Below are positions 1-6,022 of a stretch of 6,917 nucleotides of DNA, one piece after another. Position numbers and translations under genes: made by a program. Where the stretch lies: NCBI GenBank assembly GCA_947503585.1, contig CANNEJ010000077.1, positions 1 to 6,917 of the forward strand, read 5' to 3'. The DNA comes from Anaerolineales bacterium (GTDB lineage: Bacteria; Chloroflexota; Anaerolineae; Anaerolineales; UBA11657). Under the pieces are notes generated by a model, which was given only the letters and a program-made list of their open reading frames with translations, was not told where the DNA came from and did no database searches. Numbering within the stretch: position 1 is the first letter of the stretch; each line of letters begins with the position of its first letter.

Positions 1-555
1 GTGCTGGTGGATGGAGTGCCGGTGCGCGACTGGCAGCTTGGAGACCTGCGCCGCCAGATCTCCATCATCGAGCAGGATTTGTTTTTGTTCTCGCGCTCGA
101 TTGCAGAGAATATTGCCTTTGGCATGCCGGGCGCAACCCAACAACAAGTGGAGGCCGCAGCCCGCGCTGCCCAAGCGCACGATTTCATTCTGGCATTTGC
201 GGACGGCTACCAGACTGTGATTGGCGAGCGCGGCGTAACGCTCTCCGGCGGCCAGCGCCAGCGGCTTGCGATTGCGCGCGCATTTTTAACACGGCCGCGC
301 ATTCTGATTCTTGATGACTCGACCAGCGCCATCGACAGCGCCACGGAGGACCAGATCCAGCGCGCCATTCGAGATGTGGCGCGCCAGCAAACGACTTTTC
401 TGATTACGCACCGCCTGTCGCAAATTCGCTGGGCAGACGTGATTGTGGTGTTGCGCCACGGGCGCATTGCTGCGGCCGGGCGGCACGCAGACCTGCTGCG
501 CGTATCGCCGGATTACCGCAGCATCTTTGCCCGTTATGAGTCCGGCAGCACTTGA
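1..555 (+). CDS. ABC exporter subunit, C-terminal nucleotide-binding domain (5'-truncated)
   Basis: This is the end of an ABC-type exporter half-transporter; the window begins inside its nucleotide-binding domain, so the GTG at base 1 is an ordinary valine codon and not a start. Visible motifs, numbered from base 1, are the Q-loop glutamine (residue 25, in IIEQD), the canonical signature LSGGQ (81-85), Walker B ILILDD (101-106), the D-loop SAID (109-112) and the switch histidine in ITHR (His137). Walker A and the membrane domain lie upstream of the window. The residue after the Walker B aspartate is Asp106, where active ATPases have Glu; this substitution is known for the degenerate half of heterodimeric exporters such as TM287/TM288. 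The next gene is a second half-transporter starting within a few bases, so the two probably form one operon and one heterodimer that exports an unidentified, perhaps hydrophobic or drug-like, substrate across the inner membrane. Confidence 0.93.
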   Translation: MLVDGVPVRDWQLGDLRRQISIIEQDLFLFSRSIAENIAFGMPGATQQQVEAAARAAQAHDFILAFADGYQTVIGERGVTLSGGQRQRLAIARAFLTRPRILILDDSTSAIDSATEDQIQRAIRDVARQQTTFLITHRLSQIRWADVIVVLRHGRIAAAGRHADLLRVSPDYRSIFARYESGST

Positions 556-571
556 GCGCATACAAGCTGCT

Positions 572-2386
572 ATGAACATGTTCGCCGGCCTCGACACCGA
601 AGCTTACGACCGCAAATACAGCGACCGTCAGCTGCTGCAGCGCATCGGCCGCTTCCTAGGCGTCTATCGCCTAAAAATCACGGCGTCATTTGCGGCTTTG
701 ATGCTCATGGCGGTGGCAAGCACCGCCTTTCCACTGCTTGTAGCGGCCGCGTTGGATCGCCTGCCGGTGCCACCGTTGCTGCTGGCACAGCTGGCTGCTG
801 CCAGTCTCACGATTGGCGTCCTTATGTGGGGCCTCAATTACTGGCGTGCGCGCTGGTTTTCAGAGCTGATTGGCGATGTGGTGCTGGCACTGCGCTCGGA
901 GGCATTCCGGGCTGCGGCTGAGCATGACCTTTCGTTTTACGATGAGTTTCGCAGCGGGCGCGTGATCAGCCGCATCACATCTGACACCCAGGATTTTGCG
1001 CAGGGCCTGCAACTGCTCGGCGACATCCTTGATGATGTGGCGGCGGTGCTGGTGCTGCTGGTAGTGTTGCTGCGGCTGGAGTGGCGCTTGACGGTGCTGG
1101 TAGTGGTGCTCACGCCCTTTGTATTTTGGATGGCCTCTGCCTGGCGCCACTTGGCACGCGGATTCACCCAGCGCGCCTCGCGCGCCATGGCAAATGTAAA
1201 TGCCGCCATCCAGGAAGCGATTACCGGCATCAGCGTCGCAAAAAATTTTCGCCAGGAAGCCACAATCTATGGCCAGTTTACAGAGGTCAACCAAGCATCG
1301 TACGACGTAAACTGGCGGCGCGGATTTCTGCTGGCCACGGTATTCCCGGCGCTCAACGCAATGGTTGGCTGTGGGTCTGCGCTCCTTATTTACGCAGGCG
1401 GGCGCGCAGCCGGCGCGGGCATCATCACTGCCGGAGCATGGTTCTTGTTCCTTGCGGCAGTTGAGCGCTTTTGGTTTCCCGTCTCACAGCTGGCTGCATT
1501 CTGGAGCCAGTTTCAAGGTGGTCTGGCAGCAGCCGAGCGCGTGTTTGCGCTCATCGATGCAGAGCCGGCCGTACGCCAAACCGGCGCACAAAAGCTGAAG
1601 CTGCAAGGCGCACTCGAATTCTCAGATGTGCACTTCCGTTACTCCCGTCAGGAAGCGGTGTTGCGCGGTTTTTCGCTGCGCATCGAACCCGGAGAAAGTG
1701 TGGCACTAGTGGGCCACACTGGTGCCGGCAAGTCATCCGTGATCAAGCTGCTCGCGCGTTTTTATGATTATCAATCCGGCAGCTTATACATCGACGGCTG
1801 CGACGTGCGCAGCCTTGAGTTGCGCAGCTACCGCAGCCAGCTGGGCCTGGTGCCACAGCTGCCATTCTTGTTCGCCGGCAGCGTGGCAGATAACATCCGC
1901 TACGCGCACCCGCTAGCGACTGACGCACAGATATTGGCAATCGCGCGCCAGATTGGCGACGGCGAATGGCTTGGCGCACTACCCAATGGGTTGGAAAGCG
2001 AAGTGGGCGAACGCGGCTCGCGCCTCTCGCTTGGCCAGCGCCAGCTGGTGGCACTGGCACGCGTACTGGTGCAACGCCCGCCCGTCTTCATTTTGGATGA
2101 AGCCACTGCGAGCATTGACCCCTTCACGGAAGCACAAATTCAGGACGCGCTGGAGCTAATTCTCAAGCGCAGTACGAGTATCATGATTGCCCACCGCCTC
2201 TCCACAGTGCGCTCCGCAAGTCGCATCATCGTAATGGCGCACGGTGAAATCATTGAGCACGGCAGCCACACCCAGCTGCTATCAGACGGCGGCCATTACG
2301 CTGAGCTCTACCAAACCTACTTTCGCCATCAGTCGCCAGATTACACCGTGCCAGACAGCACGCCATCTGTCGTCATTACCGGATAA
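572..2386 (+). CDS. ABC exporter half-transporter (membrane domain plus ATPase), heterodimer partner
   Basis: This is a complete 604-residue half-transporter of the multidrug/lipid exporter type. The N-terminal half is a membrane domain with about six hydrophobic segments (roughly 37-62, 69-88, 153-169, 172-192, 250-274, 281-300). The C-terminal half is the ATPase: Walker A GHTGAGKS (381-388), Q-loop Gln429, signature LSLGQ (485-489, Gly to Leu at the third position), Walker B VFILDE with catalytic Glu510, and switch His541. Its intact Walker B and degenerate signature are the mirror image of the upstream subunit, which supports a heterodimer with one consensus ATP site. The start is not certain. 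ATG 572 gives an N-terminus MNMFAGLDTEAYDR that I recall as typical of this family. ATG 578 is two codons inside, and ATG 536 would overlap the upstream gene by 20 bases. No strong Shine-Dalgarno sequence decides it, and translational coupling to the upstream gene is plausible. Substrate unknown. Confidence 0.93.
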   Translation: MNMFAGLDTEAYDRKYSDRQLLQRIGRFLGVYRLKITASFAALMLMAVASTAFPLLVAAALDRLPVPPLLLAQLAAASLTIGVLMWGLNYWRARWFSELIGDVVLALRSEAFRAAAEHDLSFYDEFRSGRVISRITSDTQDFAQGLQLLGDILDDVAAVLVLLVVLLRLEWRLTVLVVVLTPFVFWMASAWRHLARGFTQRASRAMANVNAAIQEAITGISVAKNFRQEATIYGQFTEVNQASYDVNWRRGFLLATVFPALNAMVGCGSALLIYAGGRAAGAGIITAGAWFLFLAAVERFWFPVSQLAAFWSQFQGGLAAAERVFALIDAEPAVRQTGAQKLKLQGALEFSDVHFRYSRQEAVLRGFSLRIEPGESVALVGHTGAGKSSVIKLLARFYDYQSGSLYIDGCDVRSLELRSYRSQLGLVPQLPFLFAGSVADNIRYAHPLATDAQILAIARQIGDGEWLGALPNGLESEVGERGSRLSLGQRQLVALARVLVQRPPVFILDEATASIDPFTEAQIQDALELILKRSTSIMIAHRLSTVRSASRIIVMAHGEIIEHGSHTQLLSDGGHYAELYQTYFRHQSPDYTVPDSTPSVVITG

Positions 2387-2398
2387 CCGCGGGTCAAT

Positions 2399-2446
2399 AG
2401 TTCCAGCCAGCACTTACCCTTTTGCGCATCGCAAATCAGGAACTGG
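2399..2446. repeat. Nested inverted repeats between convergent genes
   Basis: The 116-bp gap between the convergent exporter and pdxH genes contains a perfect 6-bp hairpin TTTGCG/CGCAAA with a 3-nt loop (2421-2435), enclosed by a 6-bp inverted repeat AGTTCC (2399-2404) and GGAACT (2439-2444). A GCCAG/CTGGC pair (2406-2410, 2443-2447) competes with the outer arm. Neither strand has a T-tract after it, so it is not a textbook intrinsic terminator. Its place between two 3' ends suggests an mRNA end or stability structure, but that is inference. Confidence 0.3.
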
Positions 2447-2502
2447 CGCGCAACACTCTCCTAATCTCAGCAGAGACCCCAGACGCACTGACGCCCCACC
2501 CC

Positions 2503-3153
2503 CTACGGCATCAGCCGTGCAATCGTCCAACTCCCATCCGATTGCAGGGTGTATCTAAAGCGATCGTGCAAGCGGTTGGGACGCCCCTGCCAAAACTCAA
2601 AGCTTTGCGGCGTGACGCGATAGCCGCCCCACTGGTCCGGCAGCGGTATCCCGCCATTTGCAAACCTGGCTTTCATTTCCGCAAACTTTGTTTCAAGCAA
2701 TGCCCGCGTCGAAATCACCTCACTCTGGCGAGAAGCCCACGCGCCAATTTGGCTTTCGCGCGGCCGGGAAAGAAAATATTTGAGCGATTCGGCAGCCGAA
2801 ATTTTCTGCGCGCTGCCCATGGCACTCACCTGCCGCTCGAGGGCCAGCCACGGAAATAGAAGTGCAACCTTGGAATTTGCCGCCAGATCACGGGCCTTGG
2901 CACTTTCGTAGTTGGAGTAAAAAACAAACCCGCGCTCGTCGAAACCCTTGAGCAACACTGTGCGCACTGCCGGCCGGCCGCTGCCATCAGCTGTGGCAAG
3001 GGTCATCGCATTGGGCTCGATCACTTGCGTTTCAATCGCCTCGCGCATCCAGTGGTCAAACTGCGCAAATGGGTTTGCATCCAAATCGGACAAATCCAGC
3101 GACCGGGTCGCATAGTTCCGGCGCATCTCCTCCAGCTGCATAGTTGTAGTCAT
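2503..3153 (-). CDS. pdxH: Pyridoxamine/pyridoxine 5'-phosphate oxidase
   Basis: PdxH is an FMN-dependent cytosolic homodimer that oxidises pyridoxamine 5'-phosphate or pyridoxine 5'-phosphate to pyridoxal 5'-phosphate (PLP) with oxygen, in vitamin B6 synthesis and salvage. The 216-residue product matches the family length (E. coli about 218) and shows its landmarks in order: RTVLLKGFDERGFVFYSN (64-81, cofactor binding), WLALERQV (102-109), SRPRESQIGAWAS (129-141), and the C-terminal signature EFWQGRPNRLHDRF (186-199) with the substrate-contacting RLHDR, ending in the usual RLxP. The frame stays open upstream to 3333, but ATG 3153 is chosen because the family starts a few residues before LEEMRRNY; the upstream extension looks non-coding. 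A TAAAAT -10-like box lies at 3185-3190, with no convincing -35 or Shine-Dalgarno sequence. The gene is separated from the upstream minus-strand gene by a terminator, so it is probably transcribed alone. Oxygen dependence fits an aerobic or oxygen-exposed host. Confidence 0.96.
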   Translation of the reverse strand: MTTTMQLEEMRRNYATRSLDLSDLDANPFAQFDHWMREAIETQVIEPNAMTLATADGSGRPAVRTVLLKGFDERGFVFYSNYESAKARDLAANSKVALLFPWLALERQVSAMGSAQKISAAESLKYFLSRPRESQIGAWASRQSEVISTRALLETKFAEMKARFANGGIPLPDQWGGYRVTPQSFEFWQGRPNRLHDRFRYTLQSDGSWTIARLMP

Positions 3154-3389
3154 AGCGTTGCCGAACTCAGGTGGTAACAAATCAATTTTACAACACGCCC
3201 CAATCAAAGCGCTTCCTGTTTTTTCTGTGCATGCGAAACATTGGCACAACTCCCGAACGCCCGCACTAAACCAGCCCGTTGGCGACCGACTCACAGCAAC
3301 ATCTGGTTCATTGAAGTGCTGTAGCGCCACCAACCCTGCCGTAACAAACGCTTTTCAATGACCTTGCAGCGTGTACGGCCGTGAGCACA

Positions 3390-3403
3390 GCCGGCTTTCC
3401 GGC
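3390..3403. repeat. Small GC hairpin
   Basis: A perfect 5-bp stem GCCGG/CCGGC encloses a 4-nt loop CTTT. No T-tract follows on either strand. It lies just beyond the terminator of the minus-strand thioredoxin-like gene and could be a backup 3' structure or chance; function unknown. Confidence 0.25.
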
Positions 3404-3420
3404 CAAGTTGGGATGGGGAA

Positions 3421-3449
3421 ATAAAAAGCCCCCGCTCGCTGCAGGGGCT
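3421..3449 (-). terminator. Intrinsic terminator of the thioredoxin-like gene
   Basis: Read on the minus strand, a stem AGCCCC (3449-3444) pairs with GGGGCT (3432-3427) across an 11-nt loop and runs directly into a T-rich tail (TTTTAT, 3426-3421). It begins 23 bases after the TGA stop at 3473. This is a standard Rho-independent terminator. It also shows that transcription normally reaches this far, past the internal TGA at 3719-3721, which supports the two halves being one transcription unit. Confidence 0.8.
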
Positions 3450-3472
3450 GATGGATTACAAAGTTGGCGCGG

Positions 3473-4051
3473 TCAGCTGCTTGTGAGGAGTGCGTCAAAG
3501 GCCTGCTTCAATTCATCCGCGCTAACCATACCGGCCCACTGCTTCACAATTGCGCCCTGCCCATCCAAAAGTGTGAAGTGCGGACGGAAGCGAAAGTTGA
3601 CTGCTTTCAAAAGCTCACTTGTCGCCGGGTCATCCATATCCAGATAAGTAAATTTCACCCGCTTCCAATAATCATTTTCAAGCCCATGCACGATGGGCTT
3701 CATTGCCTGACATGCCCCTCAGAAATATGCGTAGACTTCCACAAGTTGCGGCACGCCCGCTGCCAACTGCACGCTGTCCGGACTGGTTGGCGAGAAGTCC
3801 GCGGCAATTGCGGGCGGGCCGGCTGCCGCCCACAGCTCGGCAGCCGGGGCAACAACCGCTGCCATTGTTGGCACAAGCGCGGTTGGCGCCCCCGCCTGAT
3901 CTGCCGGCGCCTCGGTGGGCGCTACTTTAGTTTTGACCACTGGCTTTGCAACCGCAGTGGCTGGCACCTGCGCTACAGGCGCAGCACACGCAACCACCAC
4001 CAGAAACAATGCAGCCAGCACGGAAATCTTTGCCGCTGATTTGTTGACCAT
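3473..4051 (-). CDS. Thioredoxin-fold lipoprotein with in-frame TGA at the catalytic Cys (candidate selenoprotein, UxxC)
   Basis: Read through the TGA at 3719-3721, this is one 192-residue protein. Residues 1-21 form a signal sequence ending in lipobox VVAC (acylated Cys22), followed by an Ala/Pro/Val-rich linker (about 23-75) and a complete thioredoxin domain (about 94-192). Strand QLVEVYAYF leads to U111-G-A-C114, aligning with VDFWAEWCGPC of classical thioredoxin; so the TGA occupies the first, nucleophilic cysteine. The helix start QAMKPI, the cis-proline region FRFRPHF (Pro157) and the strand TLLDGQG follow normally. The halves are exactly in frame, with no other lesion. A SECIS-like hairpin follows the TGA. 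The likely role is thiol/disulfide exchange or peroxide-linked redox outside the cytoplasmic membrane. Alternatives are a nonsense mutation of TGC/TGT or a base error; restart at ATG 3703 would give a domain without an active site. The thioredoxin domain is certain, selenocysteine likely but unproven. It is followed by its own terminator and divergent from the folate enzyme. Confidence 0.72.
3680..3718 (-). promoter_or_regulatory. Candidate bacterial SECIS element
   Basis: On the minus strand, after the TGA (3721-3719) come 18 nt and then a perfect 8-bp stem: AAGCCCAT (3700-3693) pairs with ATGGGCTT (3687-3680), with the 5-nt loop CGTGC (3692-3688). The distance from the TGA to the loop is 26 nt. 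Known bacterial SECIS elements, as I recall the published rules, lie inside the coding sequence just downstream of UGA, with a loop of about 3-14 nt, G among its first two bases, and 16-37 nt between UGA and loop. All of these are met here. The element would recruit SelB with Sec-tRNA. Confidence 0.62.
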
Positions 4052-4058
4052 GGGGCAG

Positions 4059-4087
4059 AGTGTATCAAGATCAATTTAGCATGCCAA
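4059..4087 (-). promoter_or_regulatory. Candidate sigma-70-type promoter for the thioredoxin-like gene (leaderless)
   Basis: On the minus strand TTGGCA (4087-4082, five of six to TTGACA) is followed after exactly 17 nt by TACACT (4064-4059, four of six to TATAAT). The -10 box ends only 7 nt before ATG 4051, so transcription would begin at or next to the start codon. No Shine-Dalgarno sequence is present, which agrees with a leaderless mRNA. Confidence 0.45.
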
Positions 4088-4110
4088 CTTACCGTCGAAA
4101 GGTGTATAGT
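4081..4110 (+). promoter_or_regulatory. Candidate promoter for the bifunctional methionine/folate gene (leaderless)
   Basis: The -10 box TATAGT (4105-4110, five of six) lies 8 nt before ATG 4119, with a weaker -35 ATGCCA (4081-4086, four of six) at 18-nt spacing. The predicted transcript start falls at about the ATG, and no Shine-Dalgarno sequence is visible. There is no room for the SAM riboswitch that precedes the Bacillus homologue. The -35 box overlaps that of the opposite promoter. Confidence 0.45.
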
Positions 4111-4118
4111 CAGCTGCG

Positions 4119-5993
4119 ATGAAATCAATAAATCTGCAGGAATTACTGAGGCGGGGCACACTTCTGGCGGACGGGGCACTGGGCTCTGAGCTCTACGCGC
4201 GCGGCGTCGTCCATGGCAGTTGTCTCGACGCGCTAAACCTTTCCGATCCGGCGGCAGTTTTGGGTGTGCATGCGAGTTACCTGCAAGCCGGTGCCGACCT
4301 AATTGAGACCAACACATTTGGCGCAAACCCTTTCCGGCTGGCGAGCCATGGCCACGGCGAGCAAGTGGCTGCAATCAACCAGGCGGGTGTAGCGCTGGCA
4401 CGCCAGGCGGCAGCGGCCAGCGGACGCGCAGTGGCGGTGGCCGGGTCCGTAGGTCCGCTTGGTGTGCGCCTCGCGCCCTTCGGGCGGGTCAAGCCGGAGG
4501 CAGCGTACACGGCGTTTAGCGCACAAATTGGCGCACTATTGGCGGCCGGCGTGGACGCGCTGGTGCTGGAAACTTTTTCTGATTTGATGGAATTGAGCGA
4601 GGCGGTGCGCGCAGCGCGCGACTGCGCTGCTGCCCACTCGCCGGTGCTGCTGGTGGCTTCCATGACGTTTACGCGCGACGATCGCACGCAACTAGGCGAC
4701 TCGCCGGCCCATGTGGCGCGCACGCTGGCCGGCCTGGGCGTGGATGTGCTCGGCGCGAACTGCTCGATTGGCCCGGCGCAGTTGCTGCGCGTACTGCAAG
4801 CCATGCATGCGGCTGCGCCACAGCTGGCGCTTTCCATAATGCCCAACGCCGGCATGCCGGAGTTGAGCGGCGGGCGCGTGTTGTATCCGGCCGGCCCGGA
4901 TTACTTTGCCCAATTAACGCCGGACTGGCTGGCAACTGGTGCTCGCATCGTTGGCGGATGCTGCGGCACCACACCCGCGCACATTGCAGCGCTGCGCCAG
5001 GCGCTCGACACACCGCGCAAAGCTGCAGTGCACAGTGTGTCCCACCGGCCCAGCACCCCCGCCGAGTTGCTGCCCGCAACTGACGCGCCAACCAAACTTG
5101 CAACCCAGCTGCAATCAAAACGATTTGTGATCACGGTGGAGATGAGCCCGCCCAAGGGCTATACCCCGCACAAGGTGCTGGCCGGCGCGCACATGCTGGC
5201 AGAGGCTGGCGCTGATGTGATCAACGTGGCCGACTCGCCGCTGGCGCGCATGCGCATGAGCCCGTGGGCCGTGTGCCACCTCATTCAGCAGCAGGTGGGC
5301 ATCGAGACGGTGCTGCACTTTCCCACGCGCGGCCGCAACCTGCTGCGCGTCCAAGGCGACCTGCTGGCCGCCCACGCCCTGGGCGTGCGCAATGTGTTCG
5401 TGGTGATGGGCGATCCCGCAACCATCGGCGACTTCCCGCAGGCCTTTGACACTTTTGATGTGGCTCCGACTGCGCTATTGCAACTTGTCAAGCAACGCTT
5501 CAATGCAGGCGTGGACCAGGCCGGACAGGAAATCGGACAGCCAACTTCATTCGTGGCAGCGTGCGCGCTGAGCCTCAGCGCGCCGGATCCGGCCCGCGAG
5601 ATCAAGCTGCTGCGCAAAAAGCTGGAGTGCGGCGCAGACTTTGCGCTGACGCAACCCGTGTTTGATGCGCAAGTGGCGCGCGATTTCTTCGCGCGCTATG
5701 CCGCCGAACACGGCCCGCTGCAATTGCCGGTGCTGGTGGGCGTGCTGCCGCTGTATAGCGAGCGCCACGCCGGCTTCCTGCACAATGAAGTTCCCGGCAT
5801 CCATATTCCGGATGAGATCCAGCGGCGCATTGCCGGCGCAGCGGATGCACCGGCTGAAGGCGTGCGCATTGCCCTGGAGTTGCTGGCGGAGCTGCGCGCA
5901 ACCACCCCCATCCGCGGCGCGTATCTGCAGCCGCCTTTTCGGCGCTACGAGTTGGCGGCCGAAATCATCGAGCACACGCGGGCACAGGATTAA
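4119..5993 (+). CDS. Bifunctional homocysteine S-methyltransferase / 5,10-methylenetetrahydrofolate reductase
   Basis: This 624-residue cytosolic fusion joins two steps of methionine synthesis. Residues about 5-297 are a homocysteine S-methyltransferase barrel (as in the MetH N-terminal module and MmuM): LLADGALGSEL (15-25), IETNTFGAN (62-70), and the zinc cysteines in GANC (Cys215) and GGCCGTTP (Cys281, Cys282). A Pro/Ala-rich linker (about 298-330) leads to a MetF-type reductase (about 334-620), which uses FAD to reduce methylene-THF to methyl-THF; its landmarks are ITVEMSPPKG with Glu341, VVMGDP (428-433), and LTQPVFD with Gln512. The architecture is that of Bacillus YitJ and of genes I recall in Chloroflexota. 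It lacks the methyl-THF-binding and cobalamin-binding modules of full MetH, so the methyl donor for the first domain is not evident from sequence. ATG 4119 is the first start and gives the usual N-terminus. The gene is divergent from the thioredoxin-like gene and likely cotranscribed with the next gene. Confidence 0.95.
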   Translation: MKSINLQELLRRGTLLADGALGSELYARGVVHGSCLDALNLSDPAAVLGVHASYLQAGADLIETNTFGANPFRLASHGHGEQVAAINQAGVALARQAAAASGRAVAVAGSVGPLGVRLAPFGRVKPEAAYTAFSAQIGALLAAGVDALVLETFSDLMELSEAVRAARDCAAAHSPVLLVASMTFTRDDRTQLGDSPAHVARTLAGLGVDVLGANCSIGPAQLLRVLQAMHAAAPQLALSIMPNAGMPELSGGRVLYPAGPDYFAQLTPDWLATGARIVGGCCGTTPAHIAALRQALDTPRKAAVHSVSHRPSTPAELLPATDAPTKLATQLQSKRFVITVEMSPPKGYTPHKVLAGAHMLAEAGADVINVADSPLARMRMSPWAVCHLIQQQVGIETVLHFPTRGRNLLRVQGDLLAAHALGVRNVFVVMGDPATIGDFPQAFDTFDVAPTALLQLVKQRFNAGVDQAGQEIGQPTSFVAACALSLSAPDPAREIKLLRKKLECGADFALTQPVFDAQVARDFFARYAAEHGPLQLPVLVGVLPLYSERHAGFLHNEVPGIHIPDEIQRRIAGAADAPAEGVRIALELLAELRATTPIRGAYLQPPFRRYELAAEIIEHTRAQD

Positions 5994-6022
5994 GCAAAAG
6001 GGCTGTGCGCTACATCGGCCGC

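Larger units (their letters stand above)
3154..3472. other. 319-bp gene-free interval upstream of pdxH
   Basis: No credible gene is seen here on either strand; the short open frames lack recognisable motifs. The interval holds, from right to left on the minus strand, the terminator of the thioredoxin-like gene (3421-3449), a small GC hairpin (3390-3403), and a possible pdxH -10 box TAAAAT on the minus strand (3185-3190) with only a poor -35 partner. No riboswitch or known leader fold was recognised. Confidence 0.5.

Noticed and set aside
2422..2859. Plus-strand open frame of 145 codons opposite the 3' end of pdxH
   Set aside because: The minus strand carries the diagnostic PdxH C-terminal signature; the plus frame has no recognisable features.
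3154..3333. N-terminal extension of pdxH to an ATG at 3333
   Set aside because: It would make the protein 60 residues longer than the family, with a cysteine-rich sequence unrelated to PdxH; ATG 3153 gives the normal length.
3719..3721. TGA as a true stop leaving two separate small genes
   Set aside because: The upstream piece would be a lipoprotein with only half a thioredoxin strand, and the downstream piece would start at an internal Met with no clear ribosome site and no active site. A shared frame, exact alignment and a SECIS-like hairpin favour one gene.
3719..3721. TGA read as tryptophan (alternative genetic code)
   Set aside because: The other genes in the window use TGG for Trp and have no internal TGA; the trx gene itself and the first ABC gene stop at TGA.
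2503..4051. PdxH supplying PLP for a selenocysteine synthase (SelA) as a functional cluster with the candidate selenoprotein
   Set aside because: SelA is a PLP enzyme, but PLP serves many enzymes, a terminator separates the two genes, and no sel gene is in the window.
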